From DATDOO01 sp035293245 (GTDB taxonomy: Bacteria; Pseudomonadota; Gammaproteobacteria; Methylococcales; Methylococcaceae), in the NCBI GenBank assembly GCA_035293245.1, contig DATDOO010000062.1, positions 1-26,845 of the forward strand: a DNA stretch of 26,845 bases, given 5' to 3'. This document shows, in pieces, positions 8,801 through 20,800 of the stretch. A model generated the notes under the pieces. It searched no databases and had not been told where the DNA came from. It saw only the letters and a program-made list of their open reading frames with translations. Position 1 is the first letter of the stretch, and each line of letters begins with the position of its first letter. The position numbers were made by a program, and so were the translations under genes.

Positions 8801-11800
8801 CTATTACAGCCTCACGCTGGCGAGCGACACGCGCATCTATTTCGATTCCTTCACCAACAACTACTCCATCAACTGGTCCTTGACCGGACCGCGGGGGACG
8901 GTGGTGAGCAACCGGAGCTTCAACCAGTCCGACTCCCTGGATTTCGGCAACGGAGCCCCGGTTTACGACCTGGTGGCCGGGGATTACGTCTTCACGGTCC
9001 GCGGCGGGACCACCGGGGGCTACAGCTTCCGGGTCATGGATGTCGCCCAGGCGTCGGTGCTCACGCCAGGCACAGCGGTGAGCGGCCAGTTGAGTCCGGC
9101 CAACGAAACCGATTTGTACCGGTTCAGCGCCACGGCGGGCGAGCAGTACTACTTTGACAAACTCAGTCTCTCTGGCAGCGATGTTTACTGGCGTTTGCTC
9201 GATTCTTACGGCGGGGTGGTGTTCGGCCCGAATCAAGCGGGTAACGGCGACATCGGCCCCCTGACGTTGGAATACACCGGCACCTACACATTGCTGATCG
9301 AGGGGCGTTACTACACCGCGGGTACGGCGAACTACGGTTTCAACGTGCAAAAAGTTGCCGACGACACTGCAGTATTGACGGTGGGCAGCACGGTCACGGC
9401 CGCCATCGCCCATTCCGGCCAGCGGGATTTCTATACCTTCAGTCTGGCGGAAGCGAGCCAACTGTATTTCGACTCACTCACCAACAACAGCAACCTTACG
9501 TGGAGCTTGAGCGGCCCTCGCGGGATGGCGGTCAGCGGACGCAATTTCACCAGCTCCGACTCGTGGGATTTCGGCACGGGCGCGCCCGTTTACGACCTGG
9601 TGGCGGGGGATTACACGCTGATCGTCGACGGGGCGTGGGATATCGTCGGCAATTACAGTTTCCGCTTGCTCGATGTGGGTCAAGCCACGGTGCTCATGCC
9701 CGGAACGGTGGTGACCGGCCAGTTGAGCCCGGCGAACGAAACCGACCTGTACCGGTTCAGTGCCATAGCGGGTGAACAGTATTACTTTGATCGGCAGGGC
9801 CTGTCGGGAGCCGATGTCTACTGGCGCCTGCTCGATCCGTACGGCCGGGTGGCATTCGACCGCACTTACATGAACTCCAGCGACGTGGGTCCGCTCGCAC
9901 TGGACTACACCGGTAGCTACACGCTGCTGATCGAGGGCCGTTACAACTACACCATAGGCACGGCGAACTACAGCTTCAACGTGCAGAGAATTACGGACGA
10001 CGCTGTCGTGGCGCTGACGGTCGGCAGTACGGTCACCGGCGCCATTGCGCACACCGGCCAGCGGGATTTCTATACCTTCGGTCTGGCGGAGGCCACACGT
10101 TTTTATCTCGATTCGTTCACGAATAACAACAACTTCAACTGGACATTGACCGGCCCGCGCGGGATGGTGGTCAGCCAAACAAGTCTGTCGGGGGATACAG
10201 GCAATATTCCGTTTTATGACCTGGTGGCGGGCGACTACACGCTGATTATCGGGGGCTGGAACGACGCGGTGGGCGAGTACACCTTCCGCGCGCTCGACCT
10301 CGGTCAAGCCACGGTGTACGTCCCGGGTACGCTGGTCAGCGGCCAACTCAATCCGGCCAACGAAACCGACCTGTACCGGTTCAGCGCCACGGCGGGTGAC
10401 CAGTACTATTTCGACCGCATTTCCGTTTCCAGCAACTCTGTTTATTGGCGTCTCCTCGATCCATACGGACGGCTGGCGTTCAGTACCACTTCCAGCGACG
10501 TGGGTCCGCTGACACTCGCCTACACAGGCACTTACACCCTGCTGATCGAAGGGTACTACTCCAACACCGGCACCAGGGACTACAGCTTTAGCGCTTTACC
10601 GGTCCCCAAAAGCGCCAAAATCATCCTTTCCAACCTCAGTGCCGAGCCAGGTCCCGACCTGGTGGTACAGAATCTGGCCATTACCCCGGTAGGCGAAGGA
10701 GCCGTTTCGGGCGGCCAGGTAGTGGTGAGCTGGGATGCTTTCAACGCGGGGAATCTGCCCACTTCGGGAACCTGGACGGACCGGGTATTGGTGCGCAACA
10801 CGGCGCGCAACGAGATCGTCGGCAACTTCCTGGTCAGTTACGACGACGTGGGTGCCGAGCCGCTGCAACCGGGCACGGGGCGCAGCCGGCAAATCACCGT
10901 CCCCCTGCCCGACGGCAACCGGGGCGCCGGCACTCTGTCCTTCCAGGTCATGCTGGACGTGGCCAACTCCGTCACGGAACCGGGCGCCGGCGGCAGCGCG
11001 GAGATGAACAACAGCGCCACCGCCAGCATCGAATCCCAGCTTGTGCCTTACGCGGACCTGCAAGTCGGCCAACTGTCGGTGGAACCGGCTGGCGCCTGGG
11101 CGACCGCTGCGCCGGTTACCATCCGCTGGCGCGTGTCCAACGGCGGAGATGCGGAAATATCCCGGGCCTGGAACGACCGCGTGCTGGTGCGCAATCTGAC
11201 CAACAGTCTGATTTTGGCCAGTGCCGACCTGCGCTACGACCCGAGCCTGAGCGGAAATTTCGCCGTCGGCGCTTTTCTCGACCGCGCCTACAGTTTCACC
11301 TGGCCGGGCGGAACGGCAGCCACGGGGCAGTTCGAGTTCGTGGTCACCACCGACTTCGCCAGCGAAATCGTCGAAAACAACCTGGCAGACAGCGGCGAAA
11401 CCAATAACACCTTGCGCATCACCGGCGTTGCGGGTCCGGATTTGAGCGTCGCCAACCTGCGCGTCGCTTCCGACCCCGTTCAGGCAGGCGCCCTGGTGAC
11501 GGTGGAGTGGGAAGACTGGAACAGCGGTGCAGTTGCCGTGCCCACAGGCTTCAGCGATCGCATCACGGTCATAAACAGGACCCGCGGGGAAACGCTCCTC
11601 AACACCAGTCTGGCCTATAACCCCGCCGACCCGGGCGCCGGCCTGATCGGCCCGGGCGAATACCGCAGCCGCATCTTCACCTTCCGCCTGCCCGATGGCA
11701 TCCGGGGTGCCGGCGACATCGAAATCCGCGTCGTCGCCGACCAGAACGCCTCCGGCTATGGTTCCCTGTTCGAAAATAACGCCGGCAATACGGCGGAATC

Positions 11801-14800
11801 CAATAACGCTGCCACGGTGCAGACTCTATCGACGGCCGTTCCCTATGCCGATCTGCGCGTCGACATGTTCAGCGCTCCTGCTACGGGCGTCGGCGGCGAG
11901 CCCATCGCCGTGGCCTGGACTGTCGCCAACCGCGGCCAAGCCGGCATTGCGGTCGACTGGAACGACCAGGTCATCTTCAGCAACGACGCGGTCATCGGCG
12001 ACGGCGACGACGTGGTGATCGGCACCATCCGCCACACGGGAGGCCTGGGCGTGGGCGAGAGTTACACCGTCGCGGCCACGGTCAAGCTGCCTTACCGCAC
12101 CGAGGGGCGCTATTACCTGGCCCTGCGTAGCGACGCCGGTGCGGAAGTTCTGGAGCCGGACACGCGCGCGGACAACGTCAGCGGCGCCCAAGCCATCGAC
12201 CTGGCCACGCCTTACACCGACTTGGCGGTGTCGGCGGTCAGCGCGCCCGCGGAGGCCTTGAGCGGCGAGAACGTCCTGGTTACCTGGGAAGTGCGCAACG
12301 ACGGCAACGCGACCACCGACCTGGCGTTCTGGAACGACCGGGTGGTGCTGTCGCGCGACACCAGGCTAAGCGCCGACGACCTCGTCCTCTCCGGCTCCGT
12401 GACTCACGCCGGCCCGCTGGCGCCGGGGCAAAGTTACGCCGGCCGCGCCACCCTGAGCTTGCCGCGCGACCTGAACGGCGACTTTTACGTCATCGCGGAC
12501 ACCAACACCAACCGCACGGTGACGGAGACCGGTCGCACCGGCAACAACGCCGCCGCCAGCGTCGCCACGCTGCACGTGGGTTTGGCCCCGGTTCCGGATC
12601 TGACGGTCGCCGACGTCGCCGGTCCGACGGCGCTGCGCCCCGGCGATGCCGCCACCGTCACCTACACCGTGAGCAGCCAGGGCATGGCCGCTGCGACGGG
12701 TTCCTGGCGCGACCGGATTTACCTGGATCGGGGCGCAGCCGGCTTGTACCAGGTGGCCAGCGCGTTCCACAGCAGCAGCCTGGAGGCGGGAGCGAATACG
12801 TCGCGCAACGTCGGCTTCACTTTGCCGTCTTCATCCCTGGAAGGCGAATTCCGCTGGCTGGTGAAAACCGACAGCGACGATACGGTGTACGAACGCGAGG
12901 GCGAGGACAACAACCAGGCCAGTTCCGCCGACACCGTGCGCGTGGCCCGCGTCGATCTGGCAGTCGCGCAAATGTCCGGTCCGTCTCTGGTGCAATCCGG
13001 CGCGGCAATCCACGTGGAGTGGACGGTCGCCAACAGCGGCGGAGAAGCGCGCGGCAATTGGGTCGACCGGGTGTTCCTGTCGAAAGACGGCGTGTCGCGC
13101 CAAGTCGCGGAGGTGGCGCAGGCAGGGCCGCTGGTCACGGGCGGCAGCTACACCGCAGCCGCGGACTTCGAAGTGCCCCTGGAATTCTCCGGCGAATACG
13201 AGCTGGTGGTGATCGCCGATGCCGGCAGCGCCCTGGACGAGCACGCGCGCAGCGACAACCGCTATGCCCAAGCTCTGAGCGTCGAATTGGCCCCCTACGC
13301 CGATCTGGCGGTGACGGCGCTTGCCGCGCCGGAAGTGGTGATCGACGACCCGGCGCCTCTGGACGTCGCCTGGACCGTCGCCAACCAGGGCAGCGGGGCA
13401 GGGCGCAGCAACGCGTGGACGGACCGGATCGTCCTGTCGCGGGACGACGCCCTCGGCAATTCCGACGACTGGGTGGTCGGCGAATACCGCCACGACGGCC
13501 TCCTGGCCGCCGGCGAATCCTACAGCCGAGCCGTACAGGTGCTGTTGCCCGCCGCCACGACGGGGCGCTACAAGTTATTCGTGGTCAGCGATGCCAAGTC
13601 GGAAGTCTTCGAAAACGGCACCGAGGCCAACAACATCGGGCGCCCGGAGCACGACGTGGACGTGATGCCGACCGCCTACGCCGACCTGCAGGTGGAGTCG
13701 GTGGTCGCCACCGGCACGGCCGCCAGTGGCCGGCCGCTACACCTGGAATGGAGCGTGGCCAACAACGGCATCGGCATCACCAGCACGGCGCAGTGGTCGG
13801 ATTCCGTGTGGCTGAGCCGCAACCCGGACGGCAGCGGCGCGGTGGCGCAGTTCGGCTCGTTCGGCCACATCGGCCAACTGGCTGTCGGCGACCGCTACAG
13901 CCGCAGCATCGACGTCACCCTTCCGGAAGGCATCGAAGGGGATTTCTACCTCAACGTGCGCACCGGCGGGCCGTTCGAGTTCGTTTTCACCGACAACAAT
14001 ACGGGCAGCACTGCCGCGATCCCGGTGCAACTGTCCCCCTCGCCGGATCTCAAGGTGGAAACCGTCAGCCTGCCGACGGTTGCCCAGGAAGGCACGCTGA
14101 TCGACGTGTCCTGGAGCGTGGTCAACCAGGGCGAAGCGGCCGCGGTTGGCGTGTGGGTCGACAGCCTGGTGCTGGTGCCCGTTGACGGCGGCAACGCCGT
14201 GACCTTGGGCAGCTTCACCTATGACCGGGGTCTGGAGTCCGGCATCCGCTACACCCGTACCGAGCAAGTGCGCCTGCCGTCCCGGATCGAAGGCCTGTAC
14301 CGGGTCAAGGTCGTCACCAACGCCAACCTGGGCGGTACCGGCAGCCAGGTTTACGAACACGGCACAGCCCGCGACAACAACGTCCTCCTGTCCGGCGACC
14401 GCCTTCAGGTCAACCTGGATGACCGTCCCGACCTGCGCGTCGGCACGCTGACCGTGCCCGAACACGTCACCGCCGGAACCGCCGCAGCCATCCGCTACAC
14501 GATCGCCAACCAGGGGCCGGCCGCCGCCGGCGGCCATTGGAAGGACAAGGTCTATCTGTCGCTGGACGGCAACCTCAGCGGCGACGACCTGCTGGTGGGC
14601 CAGTTCGACAACGGCGCCGCCCTGGCGCCCACGGAAAGTTACGCCATGGAAAGCGCCGCCGTGGACATCCCGATCCGCTACCGCGGCGATGCCTATCTCC
14701 TGGTGGTGGCCGACGGCAACTACAACGTCGACGAATATCCCAACGAAAGCAACAACGTCAAGGCCGCCCTTTTCTACGTCGACCCGGTGCCGTTCGCCGA

Positions 14801-17800
14801 TCTGGTTACAGGCGACGTGGTGGCTCCCGACCAAGCCGTACACGGCTCCAGCATCGAAGTGCGCTACAAAGTGAGCAACCTGGGCAGCGCCGCCACGCGC
14901 GGCGAATCCGCGACCCTCAGCAGTTGGACCGACAGCGTCTGGCTGGCGCGGGACAAGCGCCGTCCCGGTGCTTACAAAGGCGACGTGCTGCTGGGTTCCG
15001 TCACCCACAGCGGCCATCTGGCGGTGGGCGAGGACTACCTGGGCACGGTACAGGTGGCCATCCCCGACAACACCCTGTCGGGCAGTTACTACATTACGGT
15101 GTGGAGCGACACCTACGACGCCATCCTGGAAGACACCCTGGCGATCAACCTCAACCCGGACGACCTGAACCAGGCCGACAACAACAACTACAAGGCCCGC
15201 CCCATTGCCGTGCTGGGCATTACGCCGCCGGACTTGGCCGTCACCGAAGCATCGGGATTGGCGCAGGCGGATGCAGGCGGCAGCTACAGCTTCAGCTATA
15301 CCGTGCAGAATCGCGGCGACCTGTTCAGCGGCCGCTGGAGCGATTCGGTATTTATCACGGACAACCCGAACCTGGATTTGGCCACGGAAGTCTGGGCCAT
15401 CGGCAGCTACAGCCAGGAACGCAGCCTGGGCAGCGGCGAGCGCTACAGCGTGACGCAGACGCTGCAACTGGACCCGGCGGTGAAGGGGCGTTACGTGGTG
15501 GTGAAAACGGACGCCAGACCTTGGTCCTACCGCTCCGGCGACCGCGGCGAGATCGGCGAACTCGACGAGGGCAACAACGCCAGGGCTGCCGATTCCGTGG
15601 TCACCGTCCACCCGGCCGATCTGCGCGTCACTTCTGTGGAAACCCTGCCGGAAAACTTCTCCGGCGAAGAGACCACGATCACCTGGACCGTCGCCAACCA
15701 GGGCGAAGCGGTGTGGGCCGGCACGCTGGGGTGGGTCGATTCGGTGTACTTCAGCGCCGATCCGACCTTCATTCCCGGCCGGGCGATCGCACTGGGCGCC
15801 GTCGTGCACTCCAGCGTCGCGGGGCTGGCCGCCGGGGCGAGCTACACCGCCTCGGCCAAATTCAAACTCCCGCCCGGCACCGACGGCCCGTATTACATCT
15901 ACGTAATCACCGACAGCGAACACCGCCCGGAAAACCTGGCCGACGTCCCCGACTATCGCCCACACGCCGAGTTGCTGCACGGCGGGAACGATGTGAACGA
16001 ACGGAGCCTGTATTACGCCACCAGCGCCTACGAAGGCGCTCGCTTCGACAACAACCTCGGCCAGGGTACGCTCCACGTCACCTATCGTGAACCGGACCTG
16101 CAGATCGACACCATCGCCGTGTCCGATCCCAACCCCGCCTCGGGCCAGCAGATCACGGTCACCTGGACCGCCAGCAACCGGGGAACGCGCGCAACCCGCA
16201 CCAATTCCTGGTACGACGGTATTTACCTGTCGCGCGACGCCTCGCTGGACGGTTCGGACTATCCGCTGGTGGATCGGGGGTCGCCATCCGAAGTCGGGAT
16301 GCGGGTACGCTTGACCTCCCTTACGGAAAACGGCCAGCCCAAGTTCCTCCAGCCCGGCGAATCCTATACCAACTCGGCGACCTTCAACCTGCCCGAATCC
16401 ATCGGCGGCGACTTCCACATCATCGTCAAGGCCGATACGGTCGTCACCAAGGATCCCTATCGCAGCGAACCGAGCACCATCCGCGACGGCCTGGACACCG
16501 TCGCCATCGCCCTTTACGCCAACCCCGCCGGCGCCGTGCTGGAATTCAAGGACGAAGGCAACAACATCGCGTTTCTCGCCCTGCCCATCACCCTGGTCGC
16601 GCCGCCGGACTTGCAAGTGGCGCAAGTGACGGCGCCGGATTCCGTGCTGGCCGGACAGGGTTTTACCGTGAGCTATCGCGTGGTCAATGCCGGCGGCGAC
16701 ACGCCGGGCGACCAGAGTGCGTGGAACGACCTGGTCTACTTGTCCAAAGACCGCTTCCTGGACGTCAACCAGGACCGCTACGTCGGCTATCTTGCCCACA
16801 ACGGCGGCCTGGCGGCCGGCGGCAGTTACGACGCGAGCCTCCAGGTCACCGCGCCGCGCGACCTGGAAGGCGCCTGGTACGTCTTTGTCGTGGCCGACCC
16901 GGCGCGCGCCTGGGGCACCGGCGAAACGGGGCGGGTGCGCGAGTTCGGCAAGGAGCAGAACAACGCCACCGCCGCTGCGCAGCCCATCCGGGTGGAAACG
17001 CCGCCGCCGGCCGACCTGAAAGTCGCCGGCGTCGCGCTGCCGGCCAGTGCCGGGATCGGCGACGAAATCCAGGTGGATTTCAGCGTGCTCAACGACTCCA
17101 TCAATACGGCCTATGGCCGCTGGACCGATGCCCTCTACCTCTCCAGCGACAACGCCTGGGATTTGGGCGACGTGCTGTTGGGCAAGGTGGAGCACGTGGG
17201 CGATTTGGGCGCCAACGGCAGCTACACCGGCACGCTCAGAACCAAGCTGCCGCCCCTGAGGGACGGCAACTGGCGCGTCATCGTGCGTCCCGACCTGTAC
17301 AACGAGGTGTTCGAGGGCAAAATCACTTACACCGCCGCCGGCCTCAGCCTGCCGCCGGGCGAGGCCGACAACCGCCAGGCATCCGGTGCCACATTGGCAG
17401 TCCACGTGCCGGTGCTGGAAGTCGCCAGCCCCTTGGAAACCACCCTGTCCGCCGGGCAGGCGAAGCTTTACAAGGTCAGCGTGGCGGGCGGCGAAACGCT
17501 GCGGGTGACGCTGGACTCGAGCGCCGGGCAAGGCGCCAACGAGGTGTACGTCCGTTACGGCGACATCCCCACCGGCTACCTGTTCGATGCCGCCTACAGC
17601 GATCCCCTTGCTCCCGACCAGCAGGCGCTTGTTCCCAGCACCCGGGCCGGCGATTACTACGTGCTGGTCAAATCCCGCCAGGGCGGCGTCAATGTGCCGG
17701 TCACCCTGCGTGCCGACCTGTTGCCTTTGTCCATCACCCGCATCACGCCCGACCAGGGCGGTACCGGCGACGCCGACCACCGCTGGGTCACGCTGGATAT

Positions 17801-20800
17801 CTACGGCTCGCGCTTCAAGGCCGGGGCGCTGGTGAAGCTGGCGCGGCCCGGTGTCTACGAAGTGGAACCGCAACGCTGGCAGGTGCTGGACGCCACCCAC
17901 ATCCGCGCCGTGTTCGACCTTCGCAGTGCACCGCACGGCCTGTACGACGTGAGCGTCATGAACCCGGACGGCCAGACGGTCACCGAAGCCTACCGCTACC
18001 TGGTCGAGCGCGGCATCGAAGCGGATGTCACCATCGGCATCGGCGGGCCGCGCAGCCTCAATCCGGGCGAGCGCGGCATCTACAGCGTCGCGCTGCAAAG
18101 CCTCACCAACGTGGATACGCCTTACGTGCGCTTTGATTTCGGCGCCACCGACATGGGCGACAGTGCCTACGTGCTGGAAGGCCTGAGTCTCCCCTACGTG
18201 GTGTTCGGCAGCAACGTGGGCGGCCGTCCCGATGGCGCTACCGCCGACGCGGCAGGCAATACGCAAGGCTACGGACCGACGCCGACCGCGGGGCTCTCGC
18301 GTGCGGACATTCCCTGGGCCAGCCTGGACGGCGCCCAGAATACGCAAGGCTTCAACCTGGCCCCAGGCTACGCGGTGGATGTGGCGGCCGGCGGCTTCGT
18401 CGGCATGACCTTCAATTTGGCAACCTACCCCGGCTTGCAGGAATGGCTCAACTACGACTTCGCGGGCCTGCGCGACAAACTCTACGCGCTGCGGCCGGAA
18501 TGGAAAGAACAAGGCCTGCTGGACAATGGGGTGTCCGACCTGGACAAGATCCAGCCGGGACTTACGGCCAAATTCCTCTCCCATGAGCCGAAGGTGCACA
18601 TCACCCCGCTGGAAGCCTTGGCTATGCCGTTCCGCTTCAACCTGGCGGGAGCGGCCACGCCTCTGACCCGCGACGAGTTCGTGGCCGAACAGAGCGAGCA
18701 CGCGCAGAAGTTGCGTTCGGCCATCCTGGCCGACAGCGAAGCCCCGTCTGGCTTGGCCGTGCTGGCCGCCGATGAAGCGCAATGGACCGCCGGCTGGCTG
18801 GGCGCCCTGGAAAGCGCGGGTCTGTTGCGTCCCGCCGGGGAAGCGCCGCCGATCCGGGACAACCCCAAGGTCATCAGCCTCAACGCCACCCTGGCGTCGG
18901 GCATCCTGCTGGCCAAGGGCGGGGAGGACTACCGCACGCAAGGCGATGTGCTCGGCTTTTTCGCCAAGGTCCAGCAATGGTACGGCGACACCGCGAAATA
19001 CGCGGGCGATCCCGGCGCCGCCAAAACAGCGGTGGACTACACCGAAGTCCGCATCGACGACGAAGGCAACGAAGCCCATATCCCGGTTCCGGTCATGGCC
19101 GACCCCGCCGACTTCACGCCCGACGCCGCCCACGCCACCCACTTCCTCAATTTCAATGTCTACGCCGGCGGCCGGGCGGAACTGGAATACCTGCGCCACG
19201 TCGGCGTGCTGGACGAGGAGTTCAGGCCGGTCGCCGCGCAAAGCCTGAACCTCAGCCAATACCTGCAACAGGCCGCCGAGCAGAATGCGGAAGCGGATGC
19301 TTTGGTCGCCGTGCGCGGCCCGCAAGCCGCTTTGGCCGGCGACGGCAACAGCTACGTGCCCGCAGGCACGCCGCTGCCTTACAGCGTAGCGTTCCAAAAT
19401 CCCGCCGACCGCGCCGTGGGGCAGCTCCGCATCGTCAGCGAACTGGATGCAGGCCTGGATCCCCGCTCCCTGCGCCTTGGCGACCTGAAAATCGGCGACA
19501 TCAACGTCCACCTGCCGGGCGACAAAGCCCACTTCCAGGGCGATTTCGACTTCAGCGCGAGCCGGGGCTTCATCCTGCGCGTGTCGGCCGGCGTCGACGC
19601 CGAAACGCGCATCGCCACCTGGCTCTTGCAGGCGATCGACCCGGACACGGGCGAAGTCCTGCGGGACCCCGCACGCGGCCTCCTGGCCCCCTCCAACGAT
19701 CCCACCCAGGCCGGCACCGCCGCGCTGCGGCTGGGCTTTGCCGCTTACACCGTGAAAGCTCTCGACACGGCGCAAACCGGCGCGGTCCTCGCGACTTCGG
19801 CGCGGATATTCCTGGACGACGCCCCGCCCGCCGACAGCGCCGCGAACCGCGTCACCCTGGACGCCCAAGCACCGGCGACCACCGTCGCCGTCACTTCCTT
19901 GGGATCGGACGCCCAGGGCGCGCCCAGCTTCGACGTGCGCTGGAATACAGAAGACGACGCCAGCGGCGTCAAATCCGTCACCGTCTACGTCGCCGAAGAC
20001 GGTGGCGATTTCAAAATCTGGCAGCGCCAGGTTGCGCCGGAACAAGCCCAAGCCCTGTTCAGCGGCGTGGCCGGCAAGCGTTACGAATTCCTCGCCGTGG
20101 CCGTGGACAACGCCGGCAACCGCGAGGCCGCTTCGGTGGCCAACGCCGTGTTGCCCGACGACGGCAGCCGCCAGGCCGTCCTGGATGCCCTGGGCGTCAA
20201 CGAAACCTTGACCCAAACCGCCGAACTGCCGCTGGCGACGGAGAGCCGCCGTTATGCCGTCAACGCCCTGTTCGAAGCGGCGATGCAGCAACTCCCCGGC
20301 TCCGTGGCCCCGGCGCAACCCGGCGACCTCTCTGCCGTGCTCGATCCCTTCACCCTGCGCGGCTTCGCCGAAGGTTTCGCTGCCGGTCCCGCCGACATTG
20401 GCGCGCTGGCCCTGGTGGAGTTGCCCGACGGCAGCGTTCTGGCCAGCGCCGGAGAGGCGCGCAACCGGGTGTTCCGCTTTCCCAAGGAAGGCGGCCGCAG
20501 CGTCACGCCGTTGTTCAGCCTGGACGAACCGGTGCTGGACATGGCGCTGGATGGCGTCGGCCAACTGTGGGCGATGACCGGCAGCGCACTGTTGCAGGTG
20601 GATGCGGGCAGCGGCGAAATCCTGCGCCGCCTGCAAGGCCCAGGGGAGGAGCCGCTGACCCACGCTTTGGCCATCCAGCCCGAAACGGGCGACATTTACG
20701 TGTCTTCCGGCAACGGCATCGAAATCTTCCGCCCCGGCGAAACCGATCCGGCCCATGCCTGGACGCACTTCAGCAAGCAGCGCGTCGGCGACCTGGCCTT

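Larger units (their letters stand above)
3045..10595 (+). repeat. Tandem array of 24 PPC-like domains (12 two-domain units)
   Basis: Two related beta-sandwich types alternate. Type A reads like TVSGNIAHxGQRDFYTFSL...YFDSFTNN...WTLTGPRG...YDLVAGDYTL. Type B reads like GTAVSGQLxPANETDLYRF...YYFD...WRLLDPYGRVVF...GTYTLLIEG...FNVQKV. The type B motif starts at 3354, 3984, 4620, 5265, 5886, 6519, 7158, 7788, 8418, 9069, 9702 and 10326, so unit lengths are 621-651 bp (mean 634), all multiples of three. The folds resemble pre-peptidase C-terminal domains, which in known proteins are secreted and non-catalytic. Types A4 (about 4960) and A10 (about 8755) are a divergent subtype (TVAGVL, GQQD, YSL). 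Confidence 0.9.

Noticed and set aside
2979..9461. Long minus-strand frames at 2979-5000 and 7977-9461 with repeated protein sequence
   Set aside because: They repeat only because the PPC units on the plus strand repeat; there are no family matches and no ribosome binding sites.
3354..10595. Regular repeats considered as a CRISPR array
   Set aside because: Units are over 600 bp, coding, and without short direct repeats separated by unique spacers.
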